35,497 bases of DNA from Deltaproteobacteria bacterium (GTDB lineage Bacteria; Desulfobacterota; Syntrophia; Syntrophales; UBA2185), in NCBI GenBank assembly GCA_026388545.1, contig JAPLJS010000109.1, positions 1 to 35,497 on the forward strand, in the 5' to 3' direction. The notes beneath the pieces are model-generated. The model worked only from the letters and a program-made list of their open reading frames with translations, searched no databases and was not told the origin of the DNA. The translations under genes were made by a program, and so were the position numbers. Positions within the stretch are counted from its first letter, which is position 1; each line of letters starts with the position of its first letter. Of this stretch, positions 23,941 through 31,721 are shown in pieces.

Positions 23941-25236
23941 ATGCTAGTCTTTGCAAGCGATATTCATCTAACCGACGGCTCATCGGGGACAACAATCGAC
24001 CCGAGGGCATTTGAAAGGTTTGGCCGATCTTTGGAGGATATTATCAGAGACCCACAAACGTCGAAGATCCTGGACGTGGAGATAGTCCTCCTTGGGGACA
24101 TCTTCGACGTGATCCGCTCTGATTTCTGGCTACGGCCGGAGAATAACAAATCTCAACCGATACGCCCCTGGTCACCTGCAACGGATACTGACAGCTCGGG
24201 ATGGAATCTTGAGGCTTATACAAAAGCCATCGTCCAAAAGATTATCACCCGACAGGATAACATCGACGCCATGAAGTACCTTGCAGAATTTCGGAGCCGC
24301 ATGAAGAGCAAAGGTGTAAGCGTCGAGATATCATACATGATCGGTAATCATGATTGGCTCATTAACAGGTATCCCTCCACCAGGAAGGATATGGCAACAT
24401 TTCTCGGCATGCAAAACAATGCCTTCTATTTAAAGAATCCTTTTCCCTATTCTCGTAGTTTCAATGACTACGGCGTCCTGGCGCGTCATGGGGATTATTA
24501 CGATAGCTTTAACTTTGAAGGAGACAGAGATGCTTCATCATTGGGAGACGCTATTGTTATTGACCTCTTGAATCGCTTCCCCGAAGCTGTGATGCAGGAT
24601 GTGCTTTTGGGCCCCATTAAGCCTCTGGTGAACCGCGTCAAAGAGATCGATAATGTCAGGCCCCTTCTCGATATTCCGGGCTGGATACAGGGCCTCTGCA
24701 ATGAATACGATGGTGTCGAAGAGAGGCTTCATGAAATATGGAACAGATCGGTTGATGAATTCTTTGACATAGATTTTGTAAAGAACCATGGCCGAATCGG
24801 GCCGGACTTTCTGGATTTACTGAAAATGGCCATGCGCCTCTCCTCTACCTTCTCGTTCGGCAAACTTAAGGAGATCCTTGGAAGTTGGGCGGTACGTCAT
24901 TTCTATAGCAAAGCAGACGATTACAAGCGGTATGCATATAACGAGGCGGCGCTTAAGAGCAACAGTGTCAAATATGTTGTATATGGCCACACCCACCGGG
25001 CAGAACAGGTGCCCCTTGATACTGTCCCGCTCCCCGGCAATGTCTTTATGGAAAAGGTTTATTTCAACACGGGTACCTGGCGCAAGGTATTCGAAGCCAC
25101 CGCCTTTGATGAAGAAAAATGCGAGTTCATAGGATGGCATGTAATGACTTTTGTTCTCTTCTATCTGGAAAGCGAGAAAGAAAAGGACCGCAATTATGAG
25201 GTCTGGTCAGGCTCCTTAGGTTATGGCAGGGGATAG
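23941..25236 (+). CDS. Calcineurin-like metallophosphoesterase
   Basis: A 431-residue protein with all metal-binding blocks of the calcineurin-like fold: D7 and H9 in FASDIHLTDG, the GD block in VLLGDIFDVI, GNHD in MIGNHDWLIN, H in LARHGDYYDS, and GHTHRAEQ in KYVVYGHTHRAEQVPL. The middle (about 190-320) is a helical insertion not seen in LpxH-type enzymes. No signal peptide, so it is cytoplasmic. AAGGAGGT precedes the ATG. It is separated by about 190 bases from the preceding envelope gene and lies just inside the second copy of the direct repeat. Substrates of this fold range from nucleic acids and nucleotides to lipids; none can be chosen here. Confidence 0.88.
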   Translation: MLVFASDIHLTDGSSGTTIDPRAFERFGRSLEDIIRDPQTSKILDVEIVLLGDIFDVIRSDFWLRPENNKSQPIRPWSPATDTDSSGWNLEAYTKAIVQKIITRQDNIDAMKYLAEFRSRMKSKGVSVEISYMIGNHDWLINRYPSTRKDMATFLGMQNNAFYLKNPFPYSRSFNDYGVLARHGDYYDSFNFEGDRDASSLGDAIVIDLLNRFPEAVMQDVLLGPIKPLVNRVKEIDNVRPLLDIPGWIQGLCNEYDGVEERLHEIWNRSVDEFFDIDFVKNHGRIGPDFLDLLKMAMRLSSTFSFGKLKEILGSWAVRHFYSKADDYKRYAYNEAALKSNSVKYVVYGHTHRAEQVPLDTVPLPGNVFMEKVYFNTGTWRKVFEATAFDEEKCEFIGWHVMTFVLFYLESEKEKDRNYEVWSGSLGYGRG

Positions 25237-25563
25237 ACACAGTGGTTTGTCTGACCCAATCCAGCCAACAAATTGCGAAGACACCATACTCAATTGTCAC
25301 CTCCACATTGGAGTGATTTAGGATGGAATTAAGCAAGATGTCCCCCAAATTGTCGTACGGTAGTTAACACAGCCATAGGCTGGGCAATACTTTGAGGTGA
25401 TTTGCAGAATAAATGTCCGTCTAAGCTATCACAAACGAACACAAAGACAAAAAGTATGCCCTATAGCTTGGCTTAAATTGCTAAAAGAATCTCTTAGAAA
25501 TTAAGGTTGGCTCCCATTTTCTTTATAACTATTTCCTATAGGTAACGAATTGGAGGTATTATC
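25237..25563. other. Intergenic region with degenerate duplicate of the hydrophobic-peptide tail
   Basis: Contains the repeat copy at 25360-25407 and a hairpin CTCCA-cat-TGGAG (25301-25313). On the minus strand 25260-25350 reads a protein-like GDILLNSILNHSNVEVTIEY without ribosome binding site or family match. GAATTGGAGGT (25548-25558) is the ribosome binding site of the next gene. Confidence 0.35.
25360..25407 (+). repeat. 48-base direct repeat, copy 2 (degenerate)
   Basis: From GTAGTTAACAC to GATTTGCAG, 40 of 48 positions identical to 22081-22128. The frame still encodes VVNTAIGWAIL followed by TGA but lacks a start codon, so this is a decayed copy. Confidence 0.55.
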
Positions 25564-26250
25564 ATGCAGCTGACATCAACCCCCAAATCGATCATTGAAA
25601 GAGTGATCAACTGCTTTGAAACCGGGAAGCCCGAAGGCGATTATGGCAGTATCTCCATCTATGCGGACGGGCCCCATGACATCAGGCAGATAACCTACGG
25701 CCGTTCCCAAACGACCGAATATGGAAAGCTGCGACAGCTTGTGCAAATGTATGTCGATGCTCATGGAACATATAGAAACTCCCTCCAACCGTACGCTGAT
25801 AAGGTAGGCAGTGAGGCGCTGGTTGACGATTCGACTTTCAAGAATCTTCTGCGCCGCGCCGGCCGCGAAGATGCCCTAATGCGCCGGATTCAAGACCAAT
25901 TCTTCGATGAAGTCTACTTCGCTCCTGCCATGAAATGGGCAGATGATCATGAGTTCACTTTTCCCCTCTCAGCACTGGTTATTTATGACTCGTTTATCCA
26001 TAGCGGTTCGATCTTGTGGATTATTCGCCAGAAGTTCCGGGAAAATCCGCCCGATCTTGGAGGAGAGGAAAAAGAATGGATAGAGGCTTACGTTCATGCC
26101 CGCCATGAATGGTTGAGCCAGCACAGACGACCTGCGGTTCGCGCATCGGCATATCGAACCCATGATCTGGCCGTAGAAGTGAATCGTGGCAACTGGGATC
26201 TGGCACAGCTACCCATCATGGCAAATGGAAGTGCTGTATATCCAAAATGA
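25564..26250 (+). CDS. GH46 chitosanase-like protein without signal peptide
   Basis: A 228-residue protein matching the glycoside hydrolase 46 core: IIERVINCFETGKPEGDYGS with catalytic acid candidate Glu19, then IYADGPHDIRQITYGRSQTT with Asp36 as the candidate second acid, then YGKLRQLVQMYVDA. The C-terminal region ALVIYDSFIHSGSILWIIRQ also fits the lysozyme-like fold. Length is close to mature GH46 enzymes, but there is no signal peptide, so substrate would be reached only after lysis or via a holin-like route, or the activity is not on chitosan. GGAGGT precedes the ATG. It follows the metallophosphoesterase and the degenerate repeat. Presence of such a domain in a bacterium without chitin metabolism genes nearby suggests cell-wall or self-lysis function, as inference. 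Confidence 0.75.
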   Translation: MQLTSTPKSIIERVINCFETGKPEGDYGSISIYADGPHDIRQITYGRSQTTEYGKLRQLVQMYVDAHGTYRNSLQPYADKVGSEALVDDSTFKNLLRRAGREDALMRRIQDQFFDEVYFAPAMKWADDHEFTFPLSALVIYDSFIHSGSILWIIRQKFRENPPDLGGEEKEWIEAYVHARHEWLSQHRRPAVRASAYRTHDLAVEVNRGNWDLAQLPIMANGSAVYPK

Positions 26251-26387
26251 TGCCCATAGTCCGCACATTTTTTCAGACAGCCCTTAAATGCCAAATATTC
26301 TTCTTGCCTTTTTTAGCTTTTGTTATCAGAATAACGCGGCCTTAAAGGCAAAGAACTGCATCAGGTGGAGCAAAAAGGAGTTTTAAT

Positions 26388-26678
26388 ATGATCAAGCATA
26401 TCGTTTTCATGAAATTCAAGGCAGGTGTCACCGACAAAGATATCGCGGTTATAGAAAAGGGTCTGGCGGGGCTTCCCGGAAGAATTCCGGAAATCAAAGA
26501 GTATCAATTCGGCCGTGATATCGTACGTTCCGAAAGGTCTTGCGATTTCGCCCTGGTTTCCGCCTTCGATGATATGGAGGCACTGAAACGTTATCAGGTG
26601 CATCCGGACCATCTGCCTGTCGTTGCAAAGGTGAAGGAGTTTTCTGAAAGTATTCTGGCGGTGGATTTTACATTTTAA
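26388..26678 (+). CDS. Dabb (stress-responsive A/B barrel) family protein
   Basis: A 96-residue dimeric alpha-beta barrel (Dabb) protein: the start MIKHIVFMKFKAGVTDKDI, IPEIKEYQFGRDI, and SAFDDMEALKRYQVHPDHLP are classical. AAAAAGGAG precedes the ATG. Small Dabb proteins are often found next to catabolic operons and a few have cyclase or lyase activity, but most have no known reaction. It is a single gene on the plus strand, convergent with the HMG-CoA lyase gene. Confidence 0.88.
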   Translation: MIKHIVFMKFKAGVTDKDIAVIEKGLAGLPGRIPEIKEYQFGRDIVRSERSCDFALVSAFDDMEALKRYQVHPDHLPVVAKVKEFSESILAVDFTF

Positions 26679-26730
26679 TCTCTTAGGCTTGCCCCGATGC
26701 TTGCCTCGTTATAGTCATTACTACGAAAAT

Positions 26731-26803
26731 ACCCCCTCCCTTTCATCCCTCCCACCAGGGGAGGGAAAAGAGAGTTCCTCTCCCATCAAGTGAGAGGGTA
26801 AAT
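26731..26803. repeat. GC-rich palindromic intergenic repeats between convergent genes
   Basis: Two hairpins: CCCTCCC/GGGGAGGG around 26748-26765 and CCTCTC/GAGAGG at 26777-26782 and 26792-26797 (loop CCATCAAGT). Low-complexity CCCTCCCTTT-type sequence resembles the debris after the phosphatase gene at 7.57-7.63 kb. They lie between the convergent Dabb and HMG-CoA lyase genes and could end transcription from either side, although the T-run is poor. Confidence 0.4.
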
Positions 26804-26853
26804 GGAATGGGTTACTTTCGTTAGAATGACAGACGGAAGCGAAATCTGACTTT

Positions 26854-27786
26854 TTACGAGGTTGTTACTTTTGGGTGTGGGAAGGGCGGGGGTGTCAGGT
26901 GTGACACCATTGCGGGGAATTTCTGCCCCATGTAACGTTCAAACCGCTGGCTTGCTTCGATGAGCATATCAAGGTCGATTCCCGTTTTCACGCCTGTCTC
27001 ATGGAGCATATTGACGGTATCTTCCGTGGCTATGTTTCCTCTGGCACCGACAATGAAAGGGCATCCCCCCAGTCCTCCGAGAGACGAATCGAAGATGGAA
27101 ACCCCCTCGTTGAGGGCCGCCCATACATTAGCGAGTCCCAGGCCGCGCGTATTGTGAAGATGGAGGGAAATCGGCACCGCCCCCACGATGTCCTGTACGC
27201 GCTTCACGAGCTTTTTCACCTGCCCGGGATTGGCCATACCGGACGTATCGGCAAGACATATTTCGTCCGGTTCTTTTTTTATGAAATCTTTCACCAGTTT
27301 GATTACCTTACCTGCGGGAACTCTTCCCTCGTAGGCACAGCCGAAGGCATTCATCACTCCTGCCCTGACTTCCATTCCAGCACCGCGTGCCGTATCGATC
27401 AGCCGCCTTGCTTCCCTCATCGCCCCGGCAACGGACATGTTGCTGTTTTTCTTGCTGTGCGTTTCGCTTGCCGATACATAAATTCCCACGTGCGGCACAC
27501 CGCATCGCACCGCGCGCTCCAGTCCTTTCTCACTTAAAACCAGAGCAGCATACACAACTCCTTTTCTGCGCCCGATCATGCCCCAGAGTATTTCCGCATC
27601 GGCCATCTGCGGAACCAGACGGGGATTGACGAAGGATGACACCTCAATGCGACGGATTCCGCAAGCGATCAATTCATTGATGAGCTTTACTTTCTGTTCG
27701 GTGGATACAAGTTTCTTTTCATTCTGGATGCCGTCCCTCAGAACGACTTCATGAATGTCAATTTTTTGTGGCAGGCTGCTTTGCAT
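26854..27786 (-). CDS. mvaB: Hydroxymethylglutaryl-CoA lyase
   Basis: A 310-residue DRE-TIM metallolyase that splits 3-hydroxy-3-methylglutaryl-CoA to acetyl-CoA and acetoacetate. Active-site features: EVVLRDGIQNE (Arg17, metal ligand Asp18), SLHLHNTRG with metal-binding His209 and His211, and the signature SLGGLGGCPFIVGARGNIAT with catalytic Cys242. No signal peptide; length is normal for bacterial HMG-CoA lyase. ATG 27786 is the only Met before the conserved N-terminus. It lacks a Shine-Dalgarno and sits immediately after a terminator and an extended -10, so it may be expressed separately from the operon upstream and from a leaderless transcript. Last gene of the catabolic run. Confidence 0.92.
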   Translation of the reverse strand: MQSSLPQKIDIHEVVLRDGIQNEKKLVSTEQKVKLINELIACGIRRIEVSSFVNPRLVPQMADAEILWGMIGRRKGVVYAALVLSEKGLERAVRCGVPHVGIYVSASETHSKKNSNMSVAGAMREARRLIDTARGAGMEVRAGVMNAFGCAYEGRVPAGKVIKLVKDFIKKEPDEICLADTSGMANPGQVKKLVKRVQDIVGAVPISLHLHNTRGLGLANVWAALNEGVSIFDSSLGGLGGCPFIVGARGNIATEDTVNMLHETGVKTGIDLDMLIEASQRFERYMGQKFPAMVSHLTPPPFPHPKVTTS

Positions 27787-27792
27787 GATTCC

Positions 27793-27838
27793 ATTATACC
27801 AAAAAAAAACAGGGGAAGAAAGGTTTCTCCCCCTGTTT
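27793..27838 (-). terminator. Intrinsic terminator followed by an extended -10 promoter
   Basis: In the minus direction a hairpin with arms AAACAGGGG (27838-27830) and CCCCTGTTT (27815-27807) is followed by nine T (27809-27801). Right after it comes TGGTATAAT (27801-27793), an extended -10 element. The HMG-CoA lyase ATG at 27786 is six bases beyond TATAAT, where transcription would be expected to start. Confidence 0.7.
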
Positions 27839-27852
27839 CAAACCTCATTAAT

Positions 27853-29031
27853 CTAATTCTTCCAGGCCATAGGCCCCCATTTTTCTGGCAGAATGGCTTG
27901 TGGAGGCCATTCGGGAGGCGCCAGCGCGCCCGGTTTTTCACCTTGTTTTGCGATGAGTTTGCTAAGACCGGGACGGGCGTGTTCTGGATGCCCTTCTTTC
28001 AATGTCCGGCCGTTAATGACGGCCTCGGAACGAAGCCTCCGTCCGATCGTCTTTTCCATCTTCCTTCCGAGCGAGAGGACACGATCCACATCGTACCCGT
28101 GCTCGATACCGAGTTCGTCAATCATCACCAGGAGGTCCTCCATGGTAATGAGACCAACATACCTGGGATCGTAATAGTATTCGCCCGTTCCTCTTACAGG
28201 ACAGTCATCGAGGAAATTGGCCGGCTGTCCGCCCAGACCGCCCAGGGTTCCCTCGAAGCGGCAGATGCCCGCCTGGAGAGCCGCCAGGATCGAGGCGGAA
28301 GCGACACGCTTCGTCTCATGGAGATGACAGAGATGAGCCTCAGGATTCGGCATGGCGTCGAGCACCATGGAGAAATAACGGTAGACCTGGGCCGCTGACG
28401 CTGAGCCGTCGTGGTCGGCATGCTCGATGTCATGGGCGCCGATAGAGAAAAAGCGTTTTGTGAATTCTACGGCATCCTTGAGCTCCGTGGCGCCGGTAAT
28501 GGGGCTCCCCCAGATGGTGCTCACGGTGCCGCACATCTTCATGCCGACGTCGGCGGCCTTCTTGATGCAGCGCTCCGCCTCTTTCCAGTACTGGGTCAGC
28601 GTCGTGCCGGAGTTGGCAAAATGGTGCTCCGGATCGGTGGAGACCATCATCAGGACGCGGTCCGGGCCGATGCCTCGTTTCCTGAGCTCAATCGCCACAT
28701 CAACTGCGGGTTCGCGGATCGTTACGGCAGTCATGACAAGCTCATCGTATTTGACCCCCGCCCTTTCGCAGCGTTTCTTGAACGCATCGCTTCTGAGAGC
28801 GGTAAGCACCTGTTCCGCATCCTTGAATTGCGGAATCCCTGCCGGGTTTCCCAGGTTGGTAACCTCGATCTCCTTTGCCCCCGCCAGGATCATCTCCTGC
28901 GCGTAAAAAATCTTGGCGTTTGTGGATATAAATTTTTCTTCGTGCTGGAAACCATCACGCACGGTTATGTCACCGATGGTTACTTTCTTTGGCATTCTGG
29001 GAAAGATTTTCCAATAATCGTACTCCGTCAT
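27853..29031 (-). CDS. HMG-CoA-lyase-family (DRE-TIM) protein with Gln replacing the catalytic Cys
   Basis: A 392-residue DRE-TIM protein: VTIGDITVRDGFQHEEKFIS with Arg25 and Asp26, HLHET metal-binding His236 and His238, and GTLGGLGGQPANFLDDCPVR in the signature loop. The loop Cys of true HMG-CoA lyases is Gln269 here, and the following GTGEYYYDP differs too, so the reaction is probably not HMG-CoA cleavage; a related retro-Claisen or Claisen step on another acyl-CoA is likelier. ATG 29031 is preferred because GAGGAGGT lies about ten bases before it, whereas the in-frame ATG at 29040 directly touches it. It is about 80 residues longer than the lyase downstream, and the terminator at 27801-27838 follows its stop. 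Confidence 0.85.
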   Translation of the reverse strand: MTEYDYWKIFPRMPKKVTIGDITVRDGFQHEEKFISTNAKIFYAQEMILAGAKEIEVTNLGNPAGIPQFKDAEQVLTALRSDAFKKRCERAGVKYDELVMTAVTIREPAVDVAIELRKRGIGPDRVLMMVSTDPEHHFANSGTTLTQYWKEAERCIKKAADVGMKMCGTVSTIWGSPITGATELKDAVEFTKRFFSIGAHDIEHADHDGSASAAQVYRYFSMVLDAMPNPEAHLCHLHETKRVASASILAALQAGICRFEGTLGGLGGQPANFLDDCPVRGTGEYYYDPRYVGLITMEDLLVMIDELGIEHGYDVDRVLSLGRKMEKTIGRRLRSEAVINGRTLKEGHPEHARPGLSKLIAKQGEKPGALAPPEWPPQAILPEKWGPMAWKN

Positions 29032-29069
29032 AAAAAACATGACCTCCTCAAATTTTAATTTTCATTCGA

Positions 29070-29127
29070 GACAGGCGGGACGCCTGTCCTACAGCTCTGT
29101 AGGTTGGGCGTCTCGCCTGACGCTACT
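29070..29127. repeat. Palindromic intergenic repeat (REP-like) inside the operon
   Basis: Three consecutive hairpins: GACAGGCG-gga-CGCCTGTC (29070-29088), CTACAG-ct-CTGTAG (29089-29102) and GGCG-tct-CGCC (29107-29117). They lie between the crotonase stop and the next gene of the minus-strand operon and could stabilise or attenuate the downstream message. Confidence 0.5.
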
Positions 29128-29158
29128 TATATTCAACGCCTCTCCAAATGAAAGTGCG

Positions 29159-29959
29159 TTATTCTCCCTTGAATACGGGCTTACGTTTCTCAACAAAGGC
29201 CGCGAGCGCCTCCAGGCGGTCCTTCGTCGGGATGATGACCTCGTAGGCCTTGGACTCAAGCGGCAGCGCCACCCCGAGACTTGCCTCGGAGCCGGCATTA
29301 ATAGCGAACTTAGCCTGGGCCACGGCGATGGGACCATTCTTGGCGATCTCCCTCGCCAGTTCCAGTGCGGCCTCCATCAGCTTGTCCGGTTCTACGACGT
29401 TGCTGACAAGACCGATACTCAGGGCCGTTTCGGCATTTATTCTTCTTGCCGTGAAGATCAGCTCCTTCGCCTTTGCCACTCCGACGATCCTTGGCAGTCG
29501 CTGCGTTCCGCCGGCGCCGGGAATAATTGCCAGGCTCGTTTCGGTGAGACCCATCACGACGTTGGATGAGCAGATACGAATGTCAGAGGCCAGAGCAAGC
29601 TCCATACCACCGCCAAAGGCAAAGCCGTTGACGGCTGCGATAACAGGGACACGAACCTGTTCTACGGCTGTGAAAGTGCTGCGGATCGTGAAGATGAAAC
29701 GGCGGACCTGGTCTTCTGACAGTGTCCTTCTTTCCTTCAGGTCTGCACCTGTCGAAAATGACCACTTCTTGGGATCGTCGCCGGCTTTGGCGCCGGTGAT
29801 GATGATGCAGCGGAGACTCATATCAAAATTAGCTTCCTGGATGGTCTCGGCCAGCATAGCCAGAAGATCAAAGTTGAAGCAGTTCATAGCATCCGGGCGA
29901 TTCAGCGTGAGAATCATGATGCCCTCTTCCGTTCTTTCTTTCAACAGTATATCTGCCAT
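29159..29959 (-). CDS. Enoyl-CoA hydratase/isomerase (crotonase), methylglutaconyl-CoA hydratase-like
   Basis: A 266-residue crotonase-fold enzyme. The oxyanion hole segment FSTGADLKE (Ala72) and GGG (116-118) are present, as are both catalytic acids of hydratases: Glu120 in FGGGMELALASD and Glu140 in GLTETSLAIIPGAGGTQRLP. It should hydrate a 2-enoyl-CoA; next to an MCC-like carboxylase subunit and HMG-CoA lyase, 3-methylglutaconyl-CoA is the natural guess, by context only. AAGGAGT precedes the ATG. It follows the carboxyltransferase gene by 39 bases in the same operon. Confidence 0.9.
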   Translation of the reverse strand: MADILLKERTEEGIMILTLNRPDAMNCFNFDLLAMLAETIQEANFDMSLRCIIITGAKAGDDPKKWSFSTGADLKERRTLSEDQVRRFIFTIRSTFTAVEQVRVPVIAAVNGFAFGGGMELALASDIRICSSNVVMGLTETSLAIIPGAGGTQRLPRIVGVAKAKELIFTARRINAETALSIGLVSNVVEPDKLMEAALELAREIAKNGPIAVAQAKFAINAGSEASLGVALPLESKAYEVIIPTKDRLEALAAFVEKRKPVFKGE

Positions 29960-29998
29960 AGGGATACTCCTTCTTATTTCAAACTTAAAAAAACAGGA

Positions 29999-31654
29999 CT
30001 AAAACTTCAGGTCGCCCCAATCGGTCTTCTGTATGGGCGCCCGGTAGCAAAGCTCCAATGACCTTGCCAGTTTTTCACGTGCCTCGCTGAAAGCGATGAC
30101 ACCGTCATGGAACAGGAGCGACCCGGTCAGAAATGGGTGCCCTTCTGCATCGTAACGTTCTATCATCATCTGGCGGAATTTTGCCATTTCTTCCTCATTT
30201 ACCGTTCCACCTTTGTCGACTATGTTCTTCCTGCGGACACTCTCCACGATGAAGCCCGCCGTCCTGCCGGACATAACGGTCGTGCGGCCCCTCATATTGG
30301 TATAGCAGAATACCGGTCTGAAAGCCCTTCCGCACATACCATAGTTGGCCGCCCCGTGGTCGGGACCAATGACGTACTGGATTTTCGGAACGTTCAGCAC
30401 GCTGCACGTACGGACCATGTCGGACCCGTATTTTCCGATTCCGCCCCATTCTTCGGCTTTGCCGACCATGTAGCCCGGAGATCCCTGGAGAAAAATAACC
30501 GGAAGCCTTGAGTTTCCGCAACGGATCATCCATTCCGTTGCCTTTCTTGCCGCTTCAATATAGATGACGCCGCTTGCGCTTGATGCGATGACCCCCACCG
30601 GCATACCCTTCATCCACATCTTGCCGGCAACGACAGTTTCACCACGGTTGAGGCCGTATGTCGGCTTGTATTCATGGAAATAGCTGTCATCAGCAAGACA
30701 TCTGAGGGTATCCTTGATTTGAATCGCATTGTAGGTGTTGGTGGGGGTGCAGCGCATCATTTCCTTGTAATCAAATTTTGGCTCAACGGGTTTTCTGCGT
30801 TCGCAGTAAAGCGTCTGGGATGGTTCAAACTCAATGATATCACGCAGCTTTTTTATCCCTTCTTCCTGGGATCTCACGAAATGGTCGCAACCGCCGGAGT
30901 GCTGGGTATGGACGTAGGCGCCTCCCAGATCTTCCATGGAAACCGTCTCACCGATGGCCGATTTTACCATAGGAGGACCTGCCAGGAAGGCGAATGCAAG
31001 CTTCTCTATCATAATGGATTCTGAAGCGAGATAAACGATATAGGCGCCGCCTGCTGTGTTACCGCCGGTGGAGAGGGTATATTGTTTTATTCCCATGGCG
31101 GACATGCGGCACATATTATAAAACATACTGCCAAAGTGACCATCGTCAGCAAAGCAACCCAACTGCAGCGGAAGGTTGATACCACCGGAGTCGGCGAGGT
31201 ATATGCAGGGTAATTGGAGGCGCTCGGCAATCGCCTGGGCCCTCATATGCTTCTTCAGAGTGATGGGGAAATAGGTTCCTGCTGCATAGCGGTTCTCATT
31301 GGCGAAGATCATACAATCTTTTCCGTGAACAACACCGACACCGGTAACCATCCCGCCGCCGGGAATGTGCCCTCTTTTCTCCGATTCGTAGACATCCCCG
31401 CCGTAAAGCTTTATCTTCCCTATATCGTAGCCTGCATCCAGTCCAATCTCAAAGAACTCTGTGCCCGGGTCAATCAACATCTTAATGAGTTCACGCATCG
31501 GTTTCTTGCCCTGCTTGGCAAGGCGTTTGATCTGCTCCTCGCCGCCGATGTTGTACGCTTCTTCACGGTGTTTCATGAGGATGGCATCCTGCTCTTCCCA
31601 ATGTCTCAAGTTGCCGTCATCCCCTGCCAAATTTTCCTTTTTTTCTTCCGCCAT
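29999..31654 (-). CDS. Acyl-CoA carboxylase carboxyltransferase subunit, methylcrotonyl-CoA type
   Basis: A 551-residue carboxyltransferase (beta) subunit. Sequence blocks match 3-methylcrotonyl-CoA carboxylase beta more than glutaconyl-CoA decarboxylase alpha: GTYFPITLKKHMRAQAIAE, LPCIYLADSGGINLPLQ, then GGAYIVYLASES, LGGAYVHTQHSGGCDH, and GSPGYMVGKAEEWGGIGKYG with NYGMCGRAF. It transfers CO2 between carboxybiotin and a branched enoyl-CoA. Biotin carboxylase and carrier subunits are not in the window. ATG 31654 is chosen over the GTG at 31669 because GAGGAGA lies 7 bases upstream. In an anaerobe the reaction could run either way, as carboxylation or biotin-dependent decarboxylation. Confidence 0.9.
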   Translation of the reverse strand: MAEEKKENLAGDDGNLRHWEEQDAILMKHREEAYNIGGEEQIKRLAKQGKKPMRELIKMLIDPGTEFFEIGLDAGYDIGKIKLYGGDVYESEKRGHIPGGGMVTGVGVVHGKDCMIFANENRYAAGTYFPITLKKHMRAQAIAERLQLPCIYLADSGGINLPLQLGCFADDGHFGSMFYNMCRMSAMGIKQYTLSTGGNTAGGAYIVYLASESIMIEKLAFAFLAGPPMVKSAIGETVSMEDLGGAYVHTQHSGGCDHFVRSQEEGIKKLRDIIEFEPSQTLYCERRKPVEPKFDYKEMMRCTPTNTYNAIQIKDTLRCLADDSYFHEYKPTYGLNRGETVVAGKMWMKGMPVGVIASSASGVIYIEAARKATEWMIRCGNSRLPVIFLQGSPGYMVGKAEEWGGIGKYGSDMVRTCSVLNVPKIQYVIGPDHGAANYGMCGRAFRPVFCYTNMRGRTTVMSGRTAGFIVESVRRKNIVDKGGTVNEEEMAKFRQMMIERYDAEGHPFLTGSLLFHDGVIAFSEAREKLARSLELCYRAPIQKTDWGDLKF

Positions 31655-31721
31655 AATAATTCTCCTCACCCTTCCCAGGATCGCTATTTTTAACCCCGAT
31701 TGATCTTAGCTCCTCAAATAT

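Noticed and set aside
29999-31654. Glutaconyl-CoA decarboxylase alpha subunit
   Set aside because: Sequence blocks match the methylcrotonyl-CoA carboxylase beta subunit more closely, and no membrane pump or biotin subunits adjoin.
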